DNA of 64,000 bases from Pseudomonadota bacterium (GTDB lineage: Bacteria; Pseudomonadota; Alphaproteobacteria; Rhodobacterales; Rhodobacteraceae). Positions 1 to 9,436 of this stretch are shown piece by piece (the first letter of the stretch is position 1; each line of letters starts with the position of its first letter). The position numbers and the translations under genes were made by a program. The stretch is taken from contig CAUJIP010000049.1 of the NCBI GenBank assembly GCA_963205235.1, forward strand, positions 1 to 64,000, written 5' to 3'. Under the pieces are notes generated by a model that was given only the letters and a program-made list of their open reading frames with translations, was not told where the DNA came from and did no database searches.

Positions 1-98
1 CCCTCGGGACCCGAGGAATCGAAAACGCGGTTGATGATGTTGCCGAGGGTGCGCGGGCGGTTCTGGCTGGAACGCGAGCGTTTCTTGGAAGAGCGCAT
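1..98 (-). CDS. DUF4167 domain protein, N-terminus only (cut by window edge)
   Basis: The first 33 codons of a minus-strand gene run off the left edge. The start is highly basic (Arg/Lys/Ser-rich) followed by RPRTLGNIINRVFDSSGP. This matches the N-terminus of the DUF4167 family, small basic proteins of unknown function that in alphaproteobacteria sit beside prmC and prfA. An AGGA motif lies just upstream of the ATG at 98. The neighbour order prfA-prmC-DUF4167 on one strand fits the usual arrangement. The C-terminal part is not visible. Confidence 0.7.
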   Translation of the reverse strand, partial: MRSSKKRSRSSQNRPRTLGNIINRVFDSSGPE

Positions 99-275
99 CT
101 GGTCCTTGTGAAAGCTTTGGCCCGCGACTGCCGCCCTTTCGGACAGCCATTCAAATTCGCGCGGGGATGGCATGGCGCAAAGACAGGTCTAACCCGTCCC
201 GTGCACGGCCAATAATCACAGGCATCAGCGTCTGACAAGCGCAAATTGTGAAACGGCTACGTTTTGCCGCCCGGA

Positions 276-1133
276 TCAGGCGCAGCCACACTCGTCCTGC
301 AGGCCGGGCTTTACCGCCGCAACCACCCGGTCGCGTCCGTCAAGGTCCGGCAATATCCTGACCTCGGACAGCCCCACCGCCGCAAACAGCGCCGCCACGG
401 CTTGCCCCTGCGTCGGCCCGATTTCTACCAGAAGCCGCCCGCCCGGCATCAGCCGCGCCCCTGCCCCGCGCGCAATCGCGCGATAGGCGTCAAGCCCGTC
501 GCCGCCAGGGGTCAGCGCCAGATGCGGCTCCCAGTCGCGCACTTCGGGGGAAAGGTCCGGCATCTCGTCGGCGGCAATATAGGGCGGGTTCGACACGATC
601 AGATCAAAGGCGCCGGTCACCCCGGCAAACCAATCGGCCTTGCGAAACCGCGCCCGCGCTTCCAGACCCAGATCGCGGGTATTGCCCATCGCCACGCGCA
701 GGGCCGCGTCGGAAACATCGGTGCCTACCCCCCGCGCCATCGGCATGCCCTTCAGGCAAGAAAGCAGGATGCAGCCCGTCCCCGTGCCAAGGTCCAGCAC
801 CTTCAGAAAGGGCTGCGTCAGAGCCTCGGCGACCAGCACTTCGGTTTCTGGCCTTGGGTCCAGCGTGTCCTTCGTCACCCGGAACGACTGCCCCCAGAAC
901 ACCCTGCGCCCGATGATCTGCGCCACGGGCTGCCGCGCGATCCGGGCAGCCAGCGCCTCCTCATAGAGACCAGCCTGCGGCTCGGTCATCTCGTCGGGCA
1001 GGTGCAGCGTCAGGCGGTCATGGCCGATGCCCAGGGCATGCGCCAAAAGCACCCGGGCATCCCGTGCCGCGTCCTCGATCCGTGCATCCTGCAACAGCGG
1101 AATGGCCCGGCGCAGGGCATCTGCGGCCCTCAT
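276..1133 (-). CDS. prmC: Peptide chain release factor N5-glutamine methyltransferase PrmC
   Basis: A cytoplasmic SAM-dependent enzyme that methylates the glutamine of the GGQ motif in release factors RF1 and RF2. The 285-aa product is of normal length. It has an N-terminal helical domain, the SAM-binding DLGTGTG at residues 114-120 and the glutamine-amide methyltransferase signature NPPY at 182-185. Its ATG overlaps the stop of prfA as ATGA (1130-1133), so enzyme and substrate RF1 are translationally coupled. The DUF4167 gene follows downstream. Confidence 0.96.
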   Translation of the reverse strand: MRAADALRRAIPLLQDARIEDAARDARVLLAHALGIGHDRLTLHLPDEMTEPQAGLYEEALAARIARQPVAQIIGRRVFWGQSFRVTKDTLDPRPETEVLVAEALTQPFLKVLDLGTGTGCILLSCLKGMPMARGVGTDVSDAALRVAMGNTRDLGLEARARFRKADWFAGVTGAFDLIVSNPPYIAADEMPDLSPEVRDWEPHLALTPGGDGLDAYRAIARGAGARLMPGGRLLVEIGPTQGQAVAALFAAVGLSEVRILPDLDGRDRVVAAVKPGLQDECGCA

Positions 1134-2185
1134 CCCTCCATCTCCGCCAACCGTTCGGCCTGATCATGCGCGGTCAACGCGTCGATGATCGGGTCAAGAT
1201 CCCCCCCCATGATCTGCCCCAGCGCGTAAAGCGTCAGGTTGATCCGGTGATCGGTCATCCGGCCTTGCGGAAAGTTGTAGGTGCGGATGCGTTCGCTGCG
1301 ATCCCCCGACCCGACCTGAGATTTCCGGTCCGCCGCGCGCTGCGAATGCAACCGTTCACGTTCCGCCTCGTAAAGCCGGGACCGCAGCACCTGCATCGCG
1401 ATTTCCTTGTTGCGGTGCTGCGACTTTTCGGAACTGGTCACCACGATCCCGCTGGGAATATGGGTGATCCGAACCGCCGAGTCGGTGGTGTTCACATGCT
1501 GCCCACCCGCGCCCGACGACCGCATCGTGTCGATCCGGATATCGCTGGCGGGAATGTCGATTTCCACTTCATCCGCCTCGGGCAGAACCGCGACGGTCGC
1601 CGCCGAGGTATGAATGCGCCCGCCCGCTTCCGTTTCCGGCACCCGCTGTACCCGGTGAACACCGCTTTCGTACTTCAACCGGGCAAAGACCCCCTCGCCC
1701 GACACAAGCGCCACCAGCTCCTTAAGGCCGCCAAGGTCAGTGGCACTTTCCTCCAGCACTTCCCAACGCCAGCCCATCTTTTCGGCATGGCGCTGATACA
1801 TCCGCGCAAGGTCGCCAGCGAACAGCGCCGCTTCCTCGCCCCCGGTACCGGGCCGGATTTCCACGATGGCAGGCCGGGCATCCGCTGCGTCCTTGGGCAA
1901 CAGCGCCAAACGCAGCGCCTGCTCCATTTCCGGGATGCGCGCCTTCAGCCGGGGCAATTCCTCCTCGGCCAAGGCCTTCATCTCGGGATCGGCCAGCATC
2001 GCCTCGGCCTCGGCCAAGTCGTCCAGCGCCTGCCTGTAGGCGGAGATCTCTTCGACCACCGGACGCAGGTCGGTGTATTCCTTGGAAATCCTCGCGATCT
2101 CGGCCGGGGCGGCGCCCGTGTTCAGCTGCGCTTCGAGAAACTCGAACCGCTGGGTGATCTGCGCAAGTTTGTCCAAGGGAACCAT
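1130..2185 (-). CDS. prfA: Peptide chain release factor 1
   Basis: Terminates translation at UAA and UAG. With the ATG at 2185 the product is 351 aa, the usual RF1 length. The N-terminal coiled region is followed by the stop-codon-reading PxT tripeptide (P183-E-T185), the peptidyl-tRNA hydrolysis motif GGQ at 227-229 and a basic C-terminus. An in-frame ATG at 2236 would add 17 residues and overlap the upstream gene. I prefer 2185 because RF1 proteins of this group start with a sequence like [10 protein letters not shown]. It forms an ATGA overlap with prmC. Confidence 0.96.
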   Translation of the reverse strand: MVPLDKLAQITQRFEFLEAQLNTGAAPAEIARISKEYTDLRPVVEEISAYRQALDDLAEAEAMLADPEMKALAEEELPRLKARIPEMEQALRLALLPKDAADARPAIVEIRPGTGGEEAALFAGDLARMYQRHAEKMGWRWEVLEESATDLGGLKELVALVSGEGVFARLKYESGVHRVQRVPETEAGGRIHTSAATVAVLPEADEVEIDIPASDIRIDTMRSSGAGGQHVNTTDSAVRITHIPSGIVVTSSEKSQHRNKEIAMQVLRSRLYEAERERLHSQRAADRKSQVGSGDRSERIRTYNFPQGRMTDHRINLTLYALGQIMGGDLDPIIDALTAHDQAERLAEMEG

Positions 2186-2216
2186 GCGCGGGGTTTGGCC
2201 TGTTGCGCGGTTCGGG

Positions 2217-3110
2217 TCAAGGGCCGCCTGAGGCATCCCCGGACCGGTAATAAGCTATGATCTTTGCACGTAGCGACCCCAGCGCCCAGTCTGACCAGAA
2301 CAGCCTGCGTCCCTTTCGGTCGGTGAATGTCGCCCCTTCCGGCAGGGCCGCCAGATCCTCGCCCTTCAACTTCATGCCCGGAAATGTCACCGCCAAGAGC
2401 CCCGCGCGGCGGCGGCGCACCCAGGGCAGACCTGCCCGCAAATAGACAAGCCAGCGCCAAGGAAGCATGTATTCGGTCGGGAACTTCACCACCATCCGTC
2501 CAGGCACCGCCCGCATTACCGGCTGCGCCACCCACGAGATGAACCGCTCATCCGCCCGCAGCGACTTGAGCCCCGAGGTCCCGTGCCGGGCGAAAAGTGC
2601 ACGAAACTGTTCGGCCACATAGGCCGAATGGGCCGGGTGAAAGACCACGATCGACGAATTGCCCCTGGCATAGCGCCTGCCGCCTGTCCGCCGCGACAGC
2701 CAGCGCGCGAAAACCCCGAAGGGTAGGATCGCGCTTTGCAGGATTGCGATGGCATCGGGCCGGTCCAGAACCGTCAGAAGCTGCGAGATGTCGCCAAGAA
2801 CCATCGTATCCAGGTCAAGATAGATCGCTGGCATGTCCACTGGAAGAACACCCGCTTCGAATAGACAAAGCTTGGCCTGACAGCCACCCTTCAGCAGCTC
2901 TTCCTGCAGGTACCAGTCCGGGATTCTGCGCTGTTCGATCCCGGCGTCCAACTCAAGCCTGTCACGGTCGGTCAGAAGGACATATCGGTCCGGCCCCCGT
3001 GACCGCGCGCGGATCGCTGTAACCAGCCGGTTGATCTCGGCCGGGGGGTACTTGTCGCCCCAGGCGACCAGCACACATTGCCAGGATTGTCCACCCGTTG
3101 CCACCGCCAT
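2217..3110 (-). CDS. Glycosyltransferase-like protein
   Basis: 297 aa and apparently cytosolic. The N-terminal half looks like a nucleotide-sugar-dependent (GT-A fold) glycosyltransferase: an alternating strand/helix pattern ([22 protein letters not shown]) and a DxD-type motif [12 protein letters not shown] around residue 97-106 that would bind metal and nucleotide sugar. The start at 3110 is chosen for a strong AAGGAG 5 bases upstream. The longer frame to 3179 lacks such a site. The gene lies just upstream of prfA in the same direction. Acceptor and sugar cannot be told. Confidence 0.6.
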   Translation of the reverse strand: MAVATGGQSWQCVLVAWGDKYPPAEINRLVTAIRARSRGPDRYVLLTDRDRLELDAGIEQRRIPDWYLQEELLKGGCQAKLCLFEAGVLPVDMPAIYLDLDTMVLGDISQLLTVLDRPDAIAILQSAILPFGVFARWLSRRTGGRRYARGNSSIVVFHPAHSAYVAEQFRALFARHGTSGLKSLRADERFISWVAQPVMRAVPGRMVVKFPTEYMLPWRWLVYLRAGLPWVRRRRAGLLAVTFPGMKLKGEDLAALPEGATFTDRKGRRLFWSDWALGSLRAKIIAYYRSGDASGGP

Positions 3111-3126
3111 CGAGCTCCTTCCGACG

Positions 3127-3591
3127 TCAATCCTTAGCAAGCTCGAGGCGCAACAGCCAGTCCCGAAGCCGCGCGGCATTCACGCCCCAGTCGCCCCGGC
3201 CGAACCGCGAGCGGGCAAGGATGACAAGCGCGCCCTCGGTGATCTGGGCGGTGGTATAGTCGGGAAAGCCGAAAATCAGGCTCCGCGTCTCATAGGTCAC
3301 CCACCCCTGCGCTGGATCACCCGCAATGCGGCGGGTGCGGGTGGTGGCAAGGGCGACCTCGTCCAGCAGCGCAATCCGTGCCCTTAGCGCATCGGCGTCG
3401 CCCGTTATCCGGATCGCCGCCGAATTTGGCCCGACCCGCATCTCTTGCGTGGGCGGGTCGCCCAAATCGCGCGCCAAGGACCCCAGATCGACATGCCAGC
3501 GGTCAGGATCAACCGGCGCAAGGCGGACATAGGCGACCAGTGCGGCAAGCACCGCAACAGCCAGCCAGACCACCCCGCGCCGGATCGTCAT
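3127..3591 (-). CDS. DUF1499 family protein
   Basis: 154 aa with an N-terminal membrane anchor or signal segment (about residues 5-22), then a domain ending in FGFPDYTTAQITEG and RSRFGRGDWGVNAARLRDWL. This resembles the conserved end of DUF1499 proteins, whose function is unknown. The ATG overlaps the stop of the agmatinase gene (ATGA, 3588-3591), so the two are co-translated. The coupling may be positional and does not itself imply a role in polyamine metabolism. Confidence 0.7.
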   Translation of the reverse strand: MTIRRGVVWLAVAVLAALVAYVRLAPVDPDRWHVDLGSLARDLGDPPTQEMRVGPNSAAIRITGDADALRARIALLDEVALATTRTRRIAGDPAQGWVTYETRSLIFGFPDYTTAQITEGALVILARSRFGRGDWGVNAARLRDWLLRLELAKD

Positions 3592-4553
3592 CTTTGGGTC
3601 CGCGCCCAGTGGTAAAGGCAGATCAGCTCATACCCCACATGCGCCCCGGCAATCGCAGTGGCCCCGGTGGTGTCATAGGGCGGAGAGACCTCGACGATAT
3701 CCCCCCCGACCATGTTGATCCCCGCCAGATCGCGCAGGGCCGCCGCCGCCTGCCAGCTGTGCAGGCCCCCCCAGACCGGCGTGCCGGTGCCCGGCGCAAA
3801 GGCCGGGTCCAGCGCGTCGATGTCGAAGGTGACATAGGTCGGATGGTCGCCGACAATCGCCTTTGCCTCGGCCACGACCCAGTCCATTCCCTTTTCGTGG
3901 CATTCCCGCGCGGTGATCACGTTCACGCCAAGGTAATCCTCGGTCGTCGTCCGGATGCCGATCTGGACCGACCGCTTGGGATCGACATAGCCCTGCTTCA
4001 CCGCCTTGTAGAACATGGTGCCATGGTCGATCCGGGTCAGGTCGTCATCCGGCCACAGGTCGGAATGCGCGTCGAAGTGGATCAGGCTGAGCGGGCCGAA
4101 CTTTTCCGCATAGGCGCGCAGGATCGGGAAGGTGATGTAGTGGTCCCCCCCAAGCGTTACCGTCCCCGGACCCGTCGCCAGAATGCCCCGGATATGCGCG
4201 GTCAGCGTCTCGGGGAAATCCTGCACGCGGGCATAGTCGAACGCCAGATCGCCGTAATCGACGATGGACAGTTCCTCCAACGGGTTCGTCGGCCAACCTG
4301 CGGGCGGATCATAGGGCATCAGGCTTGACGCCTCGCGGATCGCGCGCGGGCCAAACCGTGTGCCTGCGCGGTGGGTCACGGCCTGATCGAACGGAACCCC
4401 GGTGATCGCCAGATCAACGCCATCAAGGTTCTTGCTATAGGTCCGGCGCAGAAAGCTTGTCGCCCCACCGAACGCATTTTCAAAGGAATATCCCCGGTTT
4501 GAATTCCGGGTGAACGCAGTATCAACCTGCGTCTTTGCATCTTCGAGTGCCAT
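3588..4553 (-). CDS. speB: Agmatinase (ureohydrolase family)
   Basis: Hydrolyses agmatine to putrescine and urea using a binuclear manganese centre. The 321-aa protein carries every metal-binding block of the family: GGDH (His138), DAHSD (Asp161, His163, Asp165) and FDIDALDP (Asp244, Asp246). Some members act on other guanidino compounds, so agmatine is the family-level assignment. A class III aminotransferase lies directly upstream on the same strand, which suggests a short agmatine-putrescine degradation unit. Confidence 0.88.
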   Translation of the reverse strand: MALEDAKTQVDTAFTRNSNRGYSFENAFGGATSFLRRTYSKNLDGVDLAITGVPFDQAVTHRAGTRFGPRAIREASSLMPYDPPAGWPTNPLEELSIVDYGDLAFDYARVQDFPETLTAHIRGILATGPGTVTLGGDHYITFPILRAYAEKFGPLSLIHFDAHSDLWPDDDLTRIDHGTMFYKAVKQGYVDPKRSVQIGIRTTTEDYLGVNVITARECHEKGMDWVVAEAKAIVGDHPTYVTFDIDALDPAFAPGTGTPVWGGLHSWQAAAALRDLAGINMVGGDIVEVSPPYDTTGATAIAGAHVGYELICLYHWARTQR

Positions 4554-4659
4554 GATTGCCTCGGGTCATCTCAGCGCTATCGTTTCGTATCGGAGACGCG
4601 CGGATCCGGGTGGCGGCAAGAAAGCCCCGCCGCCGCCCAATGTCAAGCATTTGATCAAA

Positions 4660-6066
4660 TCACCCGATGCGGATGCCTTCGCGCACCAGATCATCCGTAA
4701 CCTTGGCAATCGCCTTACCCAGCGTCTCGACCACGAAATCAACCTCGCCCTCGGTGATCGTCAGGGCGGGTGACATCACGTTCAGATGCCCGATCGGGCG
4801 CACCATCAGCCCCATCGCCTCGCAGGCATCAGAGATGCGCTTGGATTCGTTGACTCCGTCCGGCAACAGCTCCTTGGTTGCCTTGTTGGCCACATTTTCC
4901 GTGCACAGCATCAGCTTCTTGCCCCGCACATTGCCGACCAGCGGCAGATCGGCCAGCGTCTGCAGCCGGTCCTCGAAATAGTTCCCGACCGATGCGGCAT
5001 GGGCCAAAAGCCCCTCCCGCTCCATGATCGCGATATTGGTCAGCGCCGCCCGGCAAGCCACGGGATGACCGGCAAAGGTAAAGCCGGTGGTGAACCAGCG
5101 CTGCCCGCCTTCGGCCATCACGTCCCAGATCCGGTCGGAAAAGATCATCGCACCCAAGGGGATATAGCCCGAGGTGATCCCCTTCGCCGTCGTGATGATA
5201 TCCGGCACCACCTCAAATTCGTCTTCCGAGGCGAACCAGTGCCCGATCCGGCCAAAGGCCGTGACCACCTCATCGGCGATGAACAGGATGTCATGGCGCT
5301 GGCAAACCTCCCACATCCGGCGCAGATACCCTTTCGGCGGAATGATGATCCCGCCTGATGCCTGAATCGGTTCCGCGATGAAGCCGCCGATCCGATCCGC
5401 GCCGATCCGCGCGATCAGCGCCTCGAACTCTTCGATCAGCCAGTCGCAGAACTCGGCCTCGGTCGTGCCTTCTGGGCGACGATAGGGGTTCGGGCAGGTC
5501 AGGTGATGGATGCCTTCGGTCTTGTAGCGGAACTCGTCCACCCGGTCGCCGTTCCGCTTGCCCACCGATTGGCACAGATAGGTCGACCCGTGGTAGGAAT
5601 TCTCCCGCGCGACGATGTCGGTCTTCTGCGGGTTGCCCTTGGCGTGGTGATAGAAGCTCACCATCCGCACCGCCGTATCCACCGCCGTCGACCCACCGGT
5701 GGTGAAATGCACCCGGTTCAGATCGCCCGGCGCAAGGCTCGCCAGCTTGGCCGCCAGCATCGAGGCCGGTTCATTCGCCGTATCGACGAAGTAGTTCGAA
5801 TAGCCCAGCCGCATCACCTGATCGGCAATCGCATCGGCCATTTCGCGGCGACCAAGGCCGATGTTGGTGCACCACATCCCGCCCACGGCATCGAAATAGC
5901 GTTTGCCGTTCGCGTCCCAAAGATAGCAGCCCTCGCCGCGCGCCATCACCAACGACCCGTCGCGCTCGAACGGGCCAAAGTTCGTCCACGGGTGCAGCGT
6001 ATGCGCCCGGTCCATCTCCCACAGGTCATCCGGCGACGGGGTATTGAGCTTCAGCGCGGCGGTCAT
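4660..6066 (-). CDS. Class III PLP aminotransferase, probable putrescine/diamine-pyruvate type
   Basis: A 468-aa fold-type I aminotransferase. It has the pyridine-binding ADEV at 264-267 and the Schiff-base lysine in TTAKG (Lys295). The N-terminal GMWCTNIGLG and YFVDTANEPAS resemble the omega-aminotransferases that act on putrescine, taurine or beta-alanine with pyruvate. The agmatinase just downstream on the same strand makes putrescine-pyruvate aminotransferase (SpuC-like) the likeliest reading. That substrate is an inference from context. The ATG at 6066 follows a GGAGAAT-type ribosome site. Confidence 0.82.
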   Translation of the reverse strand: MTAALKLNTPSPDDLWEMDRAHTLHPWTNFGPFERDGSLVMARGEGCYLWDANGKRYFDAVGGMWCTNIGLGRREMADAIADQVMRLGYSNYFVDTANEPASMLAAKLASLAPGDLNRVHFTTGGSTAVDTAVRMVSFYHHAKGNPQKTDIVARENSYHGSTYLCQSVGKRNGDRVDEFRYKTEGIHHLTCPNPYRRPEGTTEAEFCDWLIEEFEALIARIGADRIGGFIAEPIQASGGIIIPPKGYLRRMWEVCQRHDILFIADEVVTAFGRIGHWFASEDEFEVVPDIITTAKGITSGYIPLGAMIFSDRIWDVMAEGGQRWFTTGFTFAGHPVACRAALTNIAIMEREGLLAHAASVGNYFEDRLQTLADLPLVGNVRGKKLMLCTENVANKATKELLPDGVNESKRISDACEAMGLMVRPIGHLNVMSPALTITEGEVDFVVETLGKAIAKVTDDLVREGIRIG

Positions 6067-6224
6067 GACATTCTCCTGCGATTGACTGCGCAGTCAGTCT
6101 AGCAGTTTGATCAAAGTCCCGCCAGCCCCCGCGCAGACCCAATAGTAGCGGTGGGGCAAGATATGGTGTCCAAAGGTTGATTGCCGCCGAAATAGACCCC
6201 CGGCCCGGCAAACCGGCGATTCGA

Positions 6225-6260
6225 CCCTTCATCTTTGTCGAAATATCCCCGCCGGAGGCT
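6225..6260 (+). repeat. Interspersed intergenic element, copy 1
   Basis: One of five copies of a ~35-bp element: CCTTTCATCTTTG (here slightly changed), a 3-4 base spacer, then AAATATCCCCGCCGGAGGC. It lies in the 221-base gap between the aminotransferase start and the stop of the small secreted protein gene. Only intergenic copies were seen in this window. Confidence 0.75.
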
Positions 6261-6287
6261 TCCCTCGACAGGGTCAGGCGCCCCGCG

Positions 6288-6698
6288 TCAGAACAGGCGC
6301 TGCTTGGCCTTCGCCACGCTGAACCCATGACCCTCGGCATTGGTACAGGTCATCCCGGTCTTGGCCGACACGCAGGATACGCCCCCGACCGACACCGCCT
6401 CGCCATAGGGCAGGACCGGGTTATCCGGGCTAAAGACCGCATCACTGACGCAGGCCAGATAGCCCTTGCCGTCGATGGCTACCTCGAATGAATTGCCCCA
6501 GTCATAGTCGCAGCCCGCAGGCTGATAGTCATAAGTCTTGGTCAACTGCTTCAGGTCACAGCGCGCCCAGGTGCCGCTTGCGTCACTGTAGATGCCGCAG
6601 TGGATGTTCCCGGTCGGCGACTGGAACGACACGTAATCGTCAGCAAGGGCTGGGCTTGCCAAAAGCAACACAAGCGCGGCGGCATGGACTTTCATCAT
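6288..6698 (-). CDS. Small secreted protein, FxSPTGNIxC type (probably DUF6636)
   Basis: 136 aa. The start at 6698 is chosen over an upstream frame to 6791 because AAAGAGGA lies 5 bases before the ATG and because it opens a clean signal peptide (MMKVHAAALVLLLASPALA). The mature part begins with FQSPTGNIHCGIY and contains several cysteines, which fits a disulphide-bonded periplasmic protein. The pattern resembles DUF6636 proteins. Function unknown. It is divergent from the small membrane protein gene to its right. Confidence 0.75.
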   Translation of the reverse strand: MMKVHAAALVLLLASPALADDYVSFQSPTGNIHCGIYSDASGTWARCDLKQLTKTYDYQPAGCDYDWGNSFEVAIDGKGYLACVSDAVFSPDNPVLPYGEAVSVGGVSCVSAKTGMTCTNAEGHGFSVAKAKQRLF

Positions 6699-6774
6699 CG
6701 AATCCTCTTTCCTGAAACTCTCTGCCAGCAGCCTACCGCCCGCAGTTCCCCGCAACCAGTCATGTATTCCCGCC

Positions 6775-7164
6775 ATGTCAAGGATCACCAAGGCCGCGCT
6801 TGCCTATGTCCTGCCGGTCTTCGCCCTTGCCTTCGGGATCGGGGCCTTGCGCGTGACCCTGGTCGCCCCGATCACGGGGGCGTTCTGGGCCGTGGCTCTG
6901 GAAATCCCGCTGGTGCTTGGCAGCGCCTGGTTCACGGCAGGTCTGGTCCTTCGCCGCTGGCCCCTGCCCATCGCAAGCCGCGCCGCGATGGGCGCGACTG
7001 CCTTTGCCCTGCTGATGCTTCTGGAACTGGCCACGGCCCTGGCCTTTGGCCAGACGCCGCTGCAATTCCTGTCCGCGATGACCACCGCGCCCGGCCTGCT
7101 TGGCCTTGCCGGTCAGATCGGCTTTGGCCTCTTGCCCGCCCTGCGGGTTCAACCCAGGGGCTGA
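6775..7164 (+). CDS. Small integral membrane protein, unknown
   Basis: 129 aa with four likely transmembrane helices (about residues 6-26, 34-55, 70-92 and 100-125) and almost no soluble part. No family recognised. The stop lies inside the last codons of the convergent M20 amidohydrolase gene (shared 7149-7164). Hydrophobic composition and Rhodobacteraceae-like codon use support a real gene, but no motif gives a function. Confidence 0.65.
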   Translation: MSRITKAALAYVLPVFALAFGIGALRVTLVAPITGAFWAVALEIPLVLGSAWFTAGLVLRRWPLPIASRAAMGATAFALLMLLELATALAFGQTPLQFLSAMTTAPGLLGLAGQIGFGLLPALRVQPRG

Positions 7165-8312
7165 GCCCGCTCGACCAGTTTGGCAAAAAAGCTTGCCCCC
7201 ACCGGTGCCGCTTCGTCGTTGAAGTCGAACGCCGGATGGTGCAGCCCCGCCCCCGGCCCGGTGCCAAGGAACAGATAGGCCCCCGGCCGCGCCTCCAGCA
7301 TATAGCTGAAATCTTCCGACCCCATCTCGCGGTTCGACCGCGCGTCGACCAGATCGGCCCCCACCACTTCGCGCGCGACCTCGGCGGCGAATTCGGCCTC
7401 GTCGTCGTGGTTGATCGTCGCCGGATATCCCCAGTCGTAATCGACCGTCGCCGTCACCCCGAACGCCGTGGCCGTGCCCTCGACAATCTCATGGAAGCGC
7501 TTCTTCAACAGCGCCCGCACATCCGGCTTGAAGCAGCGGATCGTCGCGGCAAAGGTGCCTTCCTCCGGGATGATGTTCGAGGCCGTCCCGGTATGGATCA
7601 TCGTGACACTGATCACCGCCTCTTCCAGCGCATAGACGTTGCGCGGGATGATCGTCTGCACCGCCTGCACCATGGCGACAATGGCGACCACCGGGTCCAC
7701 CGTCTCATGCGGCGTGGCGCCATGCCCGCCCTTGCCGGTAACCTTGACATAGGCCGTGTCGACCGAGGCCATCAGCGGCCCCGGCGTGGTCAGGAACTGC
7801 CCGAAAGGCACGTTCGGCGCGTTGTGGATGCCGTAGACCTGCTTGACGTTGAACCGGTCCATCACCCCCTCCTGCACCATCACATTGCCGCCACCGCCGT
7901 CTTCTTCCGCCGGTTGGAAGATCAACGCGACGGTGCCCGCGAAATTCCGCGTCTCAGCCAGATACTTCGCCGCACCCAGCAGCATCGTCACATGGCCGTC
8001 ATGGCCGCAGGCATGCATCTTGCCCTTCACCAGGCTTGCATGCGGTGCCCCCGTCATTTCTTCGATCGGCAGCGCATCCATGTCGGCGCGCAGTCCAATG
8101 ACCGGCCCCTCCCCGCGTCCTTTGATCAGCGCGACGATGCCGGTCTTTGCGATCCCCTCGTGGATTTCATCCACCCCGATCTCGCGCAGCCGCTGGACGA
8201 TCCAGCTCGCGGTCTCATGGCAATCAAAGGCCAGTTCGGGATGCTGATGCAGATAGCGCCGCCACCCCTTCATTTCCTCGGCGTAAGAGGCGATACGGTT
8301 CAGTACGGGCAT
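7149..8312 (-). CDS. M20 family amidohydrolase (hippurate hydrolase / N-acyl-amino-acid hydrolase type)
   Basis: A 387-aa cytosolic metallohydrolase that removes acyl groups from N-acylated amino acids or related amides. It begins with the family's WRRYLHQHPELAF and continues with GLRADMDALPIEE, the metal-binding MHACGHDGH and a C-terminal MGSEDFSYM. Aminobenzoyl-glutamate, hippurate or N-acetyl amino acids are all possible substrates. The start at 8312 has AAAGGA upstream. The longer frame to 8345 does not. Confidence 0.85.
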   Translation of the reverse strand: MPVLNRIASYAEEMKGWRRYLHQHPELAFDCHETASWIVQRLREIGVDEIHEGIAKTGIVALIKGRGEGPVIGLRADMDALPIEEMTGAPHASLVKGKMHACGHDGHVTMLLGAAKYLAETRNFAGTVALIFQPAEEDGGGGNVMVQEGVMDRFNVKQVYGIHNAPNVPFGQFLTTPGPLMASVDTAYVKVTGKGGHGATPHETVDPVVAIVAMVQAVQTIIPRNVYALEEAVISVTMIHTGTASNIIPEEGTFAATIRCFKPDVRALLKKRFHEIVEGTATAFGVTATVDYDWGYPATINHDDEAEFAAEVAREVVGADLVDARSNREMGSEDFSYMLEARPGAYLFLGTGPGAGLHHPAFDFNDEAAPVGASFFAKLVERAQPLG

Positions 8313-8368
8313 GACGGGTTCCTTTCGGCTTGACCCTTTGATCAAATCCTAAAACGCCGGTGGCTGCA

Positions 8369-9208
8369 ATGACCCTTCCCCACCTTGACCGCACCGAAAG
8401 CGACCGCCTCACCCAAGATTCCCATGCCGGCATCGACCGTCTGCTGGAAATCATGGCGCGCCTGCGCGACCCGGCGACCGGTTGCCCCTGGGACATCGAG
8501 CAGACCTTCGCCACCATCGCTCCCTATACGTTGGAAGAGGCACACGAAGTTGCCGATGCCATCCAGCGCGAGGCCTGGGCAGAGCTGAAGGGCGAACTCG
8601 GCGACCTTCTCTTCCAGACCGTCTATCACGCCCAAATGGCGTCCGAGGCCGGGCATTTCAGCTTTGCCGATGTCGTGACCGCGATTTCCGACAAGATGAT
8701 CAGCCGCCATCCGCATGTCTTTGGCGACCAAAGCCGCGACAAGACTGCCGATCAGCAAACCCGCGACTGGGAGGCGCTGAAGGCAAAGGAACGCGGAGCC
8801 GCCCGGACCCTTGACGGCGTCGCCCTCGCCCTGCCCGCCCTGACCCGCGCCGTGAAACTGCAAAACCGCGCCGCGCGGGTGGGGTTCGATTGGCCCACAA
8901 CCGGCGAAGTCCTCGACAAACTGGTCGAAGAGGCGCGCGAGGTGGTCGAAGCCCGCGACACCCTAACCCATGACGCCCTGACCGAAGAAGTCGGCGATCT
9001 TCTTTTCGTCATGGCCAACCTTGCCCGTCACCTGAAGGTCGACCCCGAAGCCGCGCTGCGCGCCGCAAGCCAGAAATTCACCCGCCGCTTTGCCCGGATC
9101 GAGGATTGGCTGGCCGAAACGAACCGCAAACCCAACGACAGCGACCTGGCCGAGATGGACGCGCTCTGGAACCGCGCCAAGGCCGAAGAAAAGGCCCGCA
9201 ATCCCTGA
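8369..9208 (+). CDS. mazG: Nucleoside triphosphate pyrophosphohydrolase MazG
   Basis: Hydrolyses (d)NTPs to the monophosphate and pyrophosphate, a house-cleaning activity. The 279-aa product has two MazG repeats, as in the long E. coli form: first PWDIEQTFATIAPYTLEEAHEVADAI and the ELGDLLFQ block, then a second with EEAREVVEA and EEVGDLLFVMANLAR. The acidic EExxE and ExxD residues that bind Mg are present. A GTG 9 bases upstream (8360) is an alternative start. No clear ribosome site separates them. Confidence 0.93.
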   Translation: MTLPHLDRTESDRLTQDSHAGIDRLLEIMARLRDPATGCPWDIEQTFATIAPYTLEEAHEVADAIQREAWAELKGELGDLLFQTVYHAQMASEAGHFSFADVVTAISDKMISRHPHVFGDQSRDKTADQQTRDWEALKAKERGAARTLDGVALALPALTRAVKLQNRAARVGFDWPTTGEVLDKLVEEAREVVEARDTLTHDALTEEVGDLLFVMANLARHLKVDPEAALRAASQKFTRRFARIEDWLAETNRKPNDSDLAEMDALWNRAKAEEKARNP

Positions 9209-9215
9209 TCCTGCG

Positions 9216-9250
9216 CCATTCATACTGGCCAAAATATCCCCGCCGAAGGC
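9216..9250 (+). repeat. Interspersed intergenic element, copy 2 (diverged)
   Basis: Same element as at 6225, with a diverged left half (CCATTCATACTGG) and one change in the right half (CGCCGAAGGC). It starts 8 bases after the mazG stop, and copy 3 follows in the same orientation. Confidence 0.65.
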
Positions 9251-9273
9251 CCCGCGCCGGACCTGACCCCGCG

Positions 9274-9308
9274 CCTTTCATCTTTGCCCAAATATCCCCG
9301 CCGGAGGC
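9274..9308 (+). repeat. Interspersed intergenic element, copy 3
   Basis: A full-consensus copy: CCTTTCATCTTTG, spacer CCC, then AAATATCCCCGCCGGAGGC. It is a direct tandem with copy 2, about 58 bases apart, in the mazG to Fe-binding-protein gap. Confidence 0.8.
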
Positions 9309-9375
9309 TCCAGCCGTTCCTCTAGCGCACCCTCGGCAGGTCATGCAGGAATTGTCGACTATTTCACTCAGCCTC

Positions 9376-9404
9376 TTGACCCAAGCAAAAGACTCGGATT
9401 TAAA
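9376..9404 (+). promoter_or_regulatory. Candidate sigma-70-type promoter for the Fe-binding protein gene
   Basis: TTGACC at 9376-9381, exactly 17 bases, then TTTAAA at 9399-9404. This sits in a locally A+T-rich stretch upstream of the ATG at 9437. The boxes match 5 of 6 and 4 of 6 consensus positions. No iron-regulator box could be identified with confidence. Confidence 0.4.
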
Positions 9405-9436
9405 GGCCTCATAATTTCCGACAAAAGGACTCAACC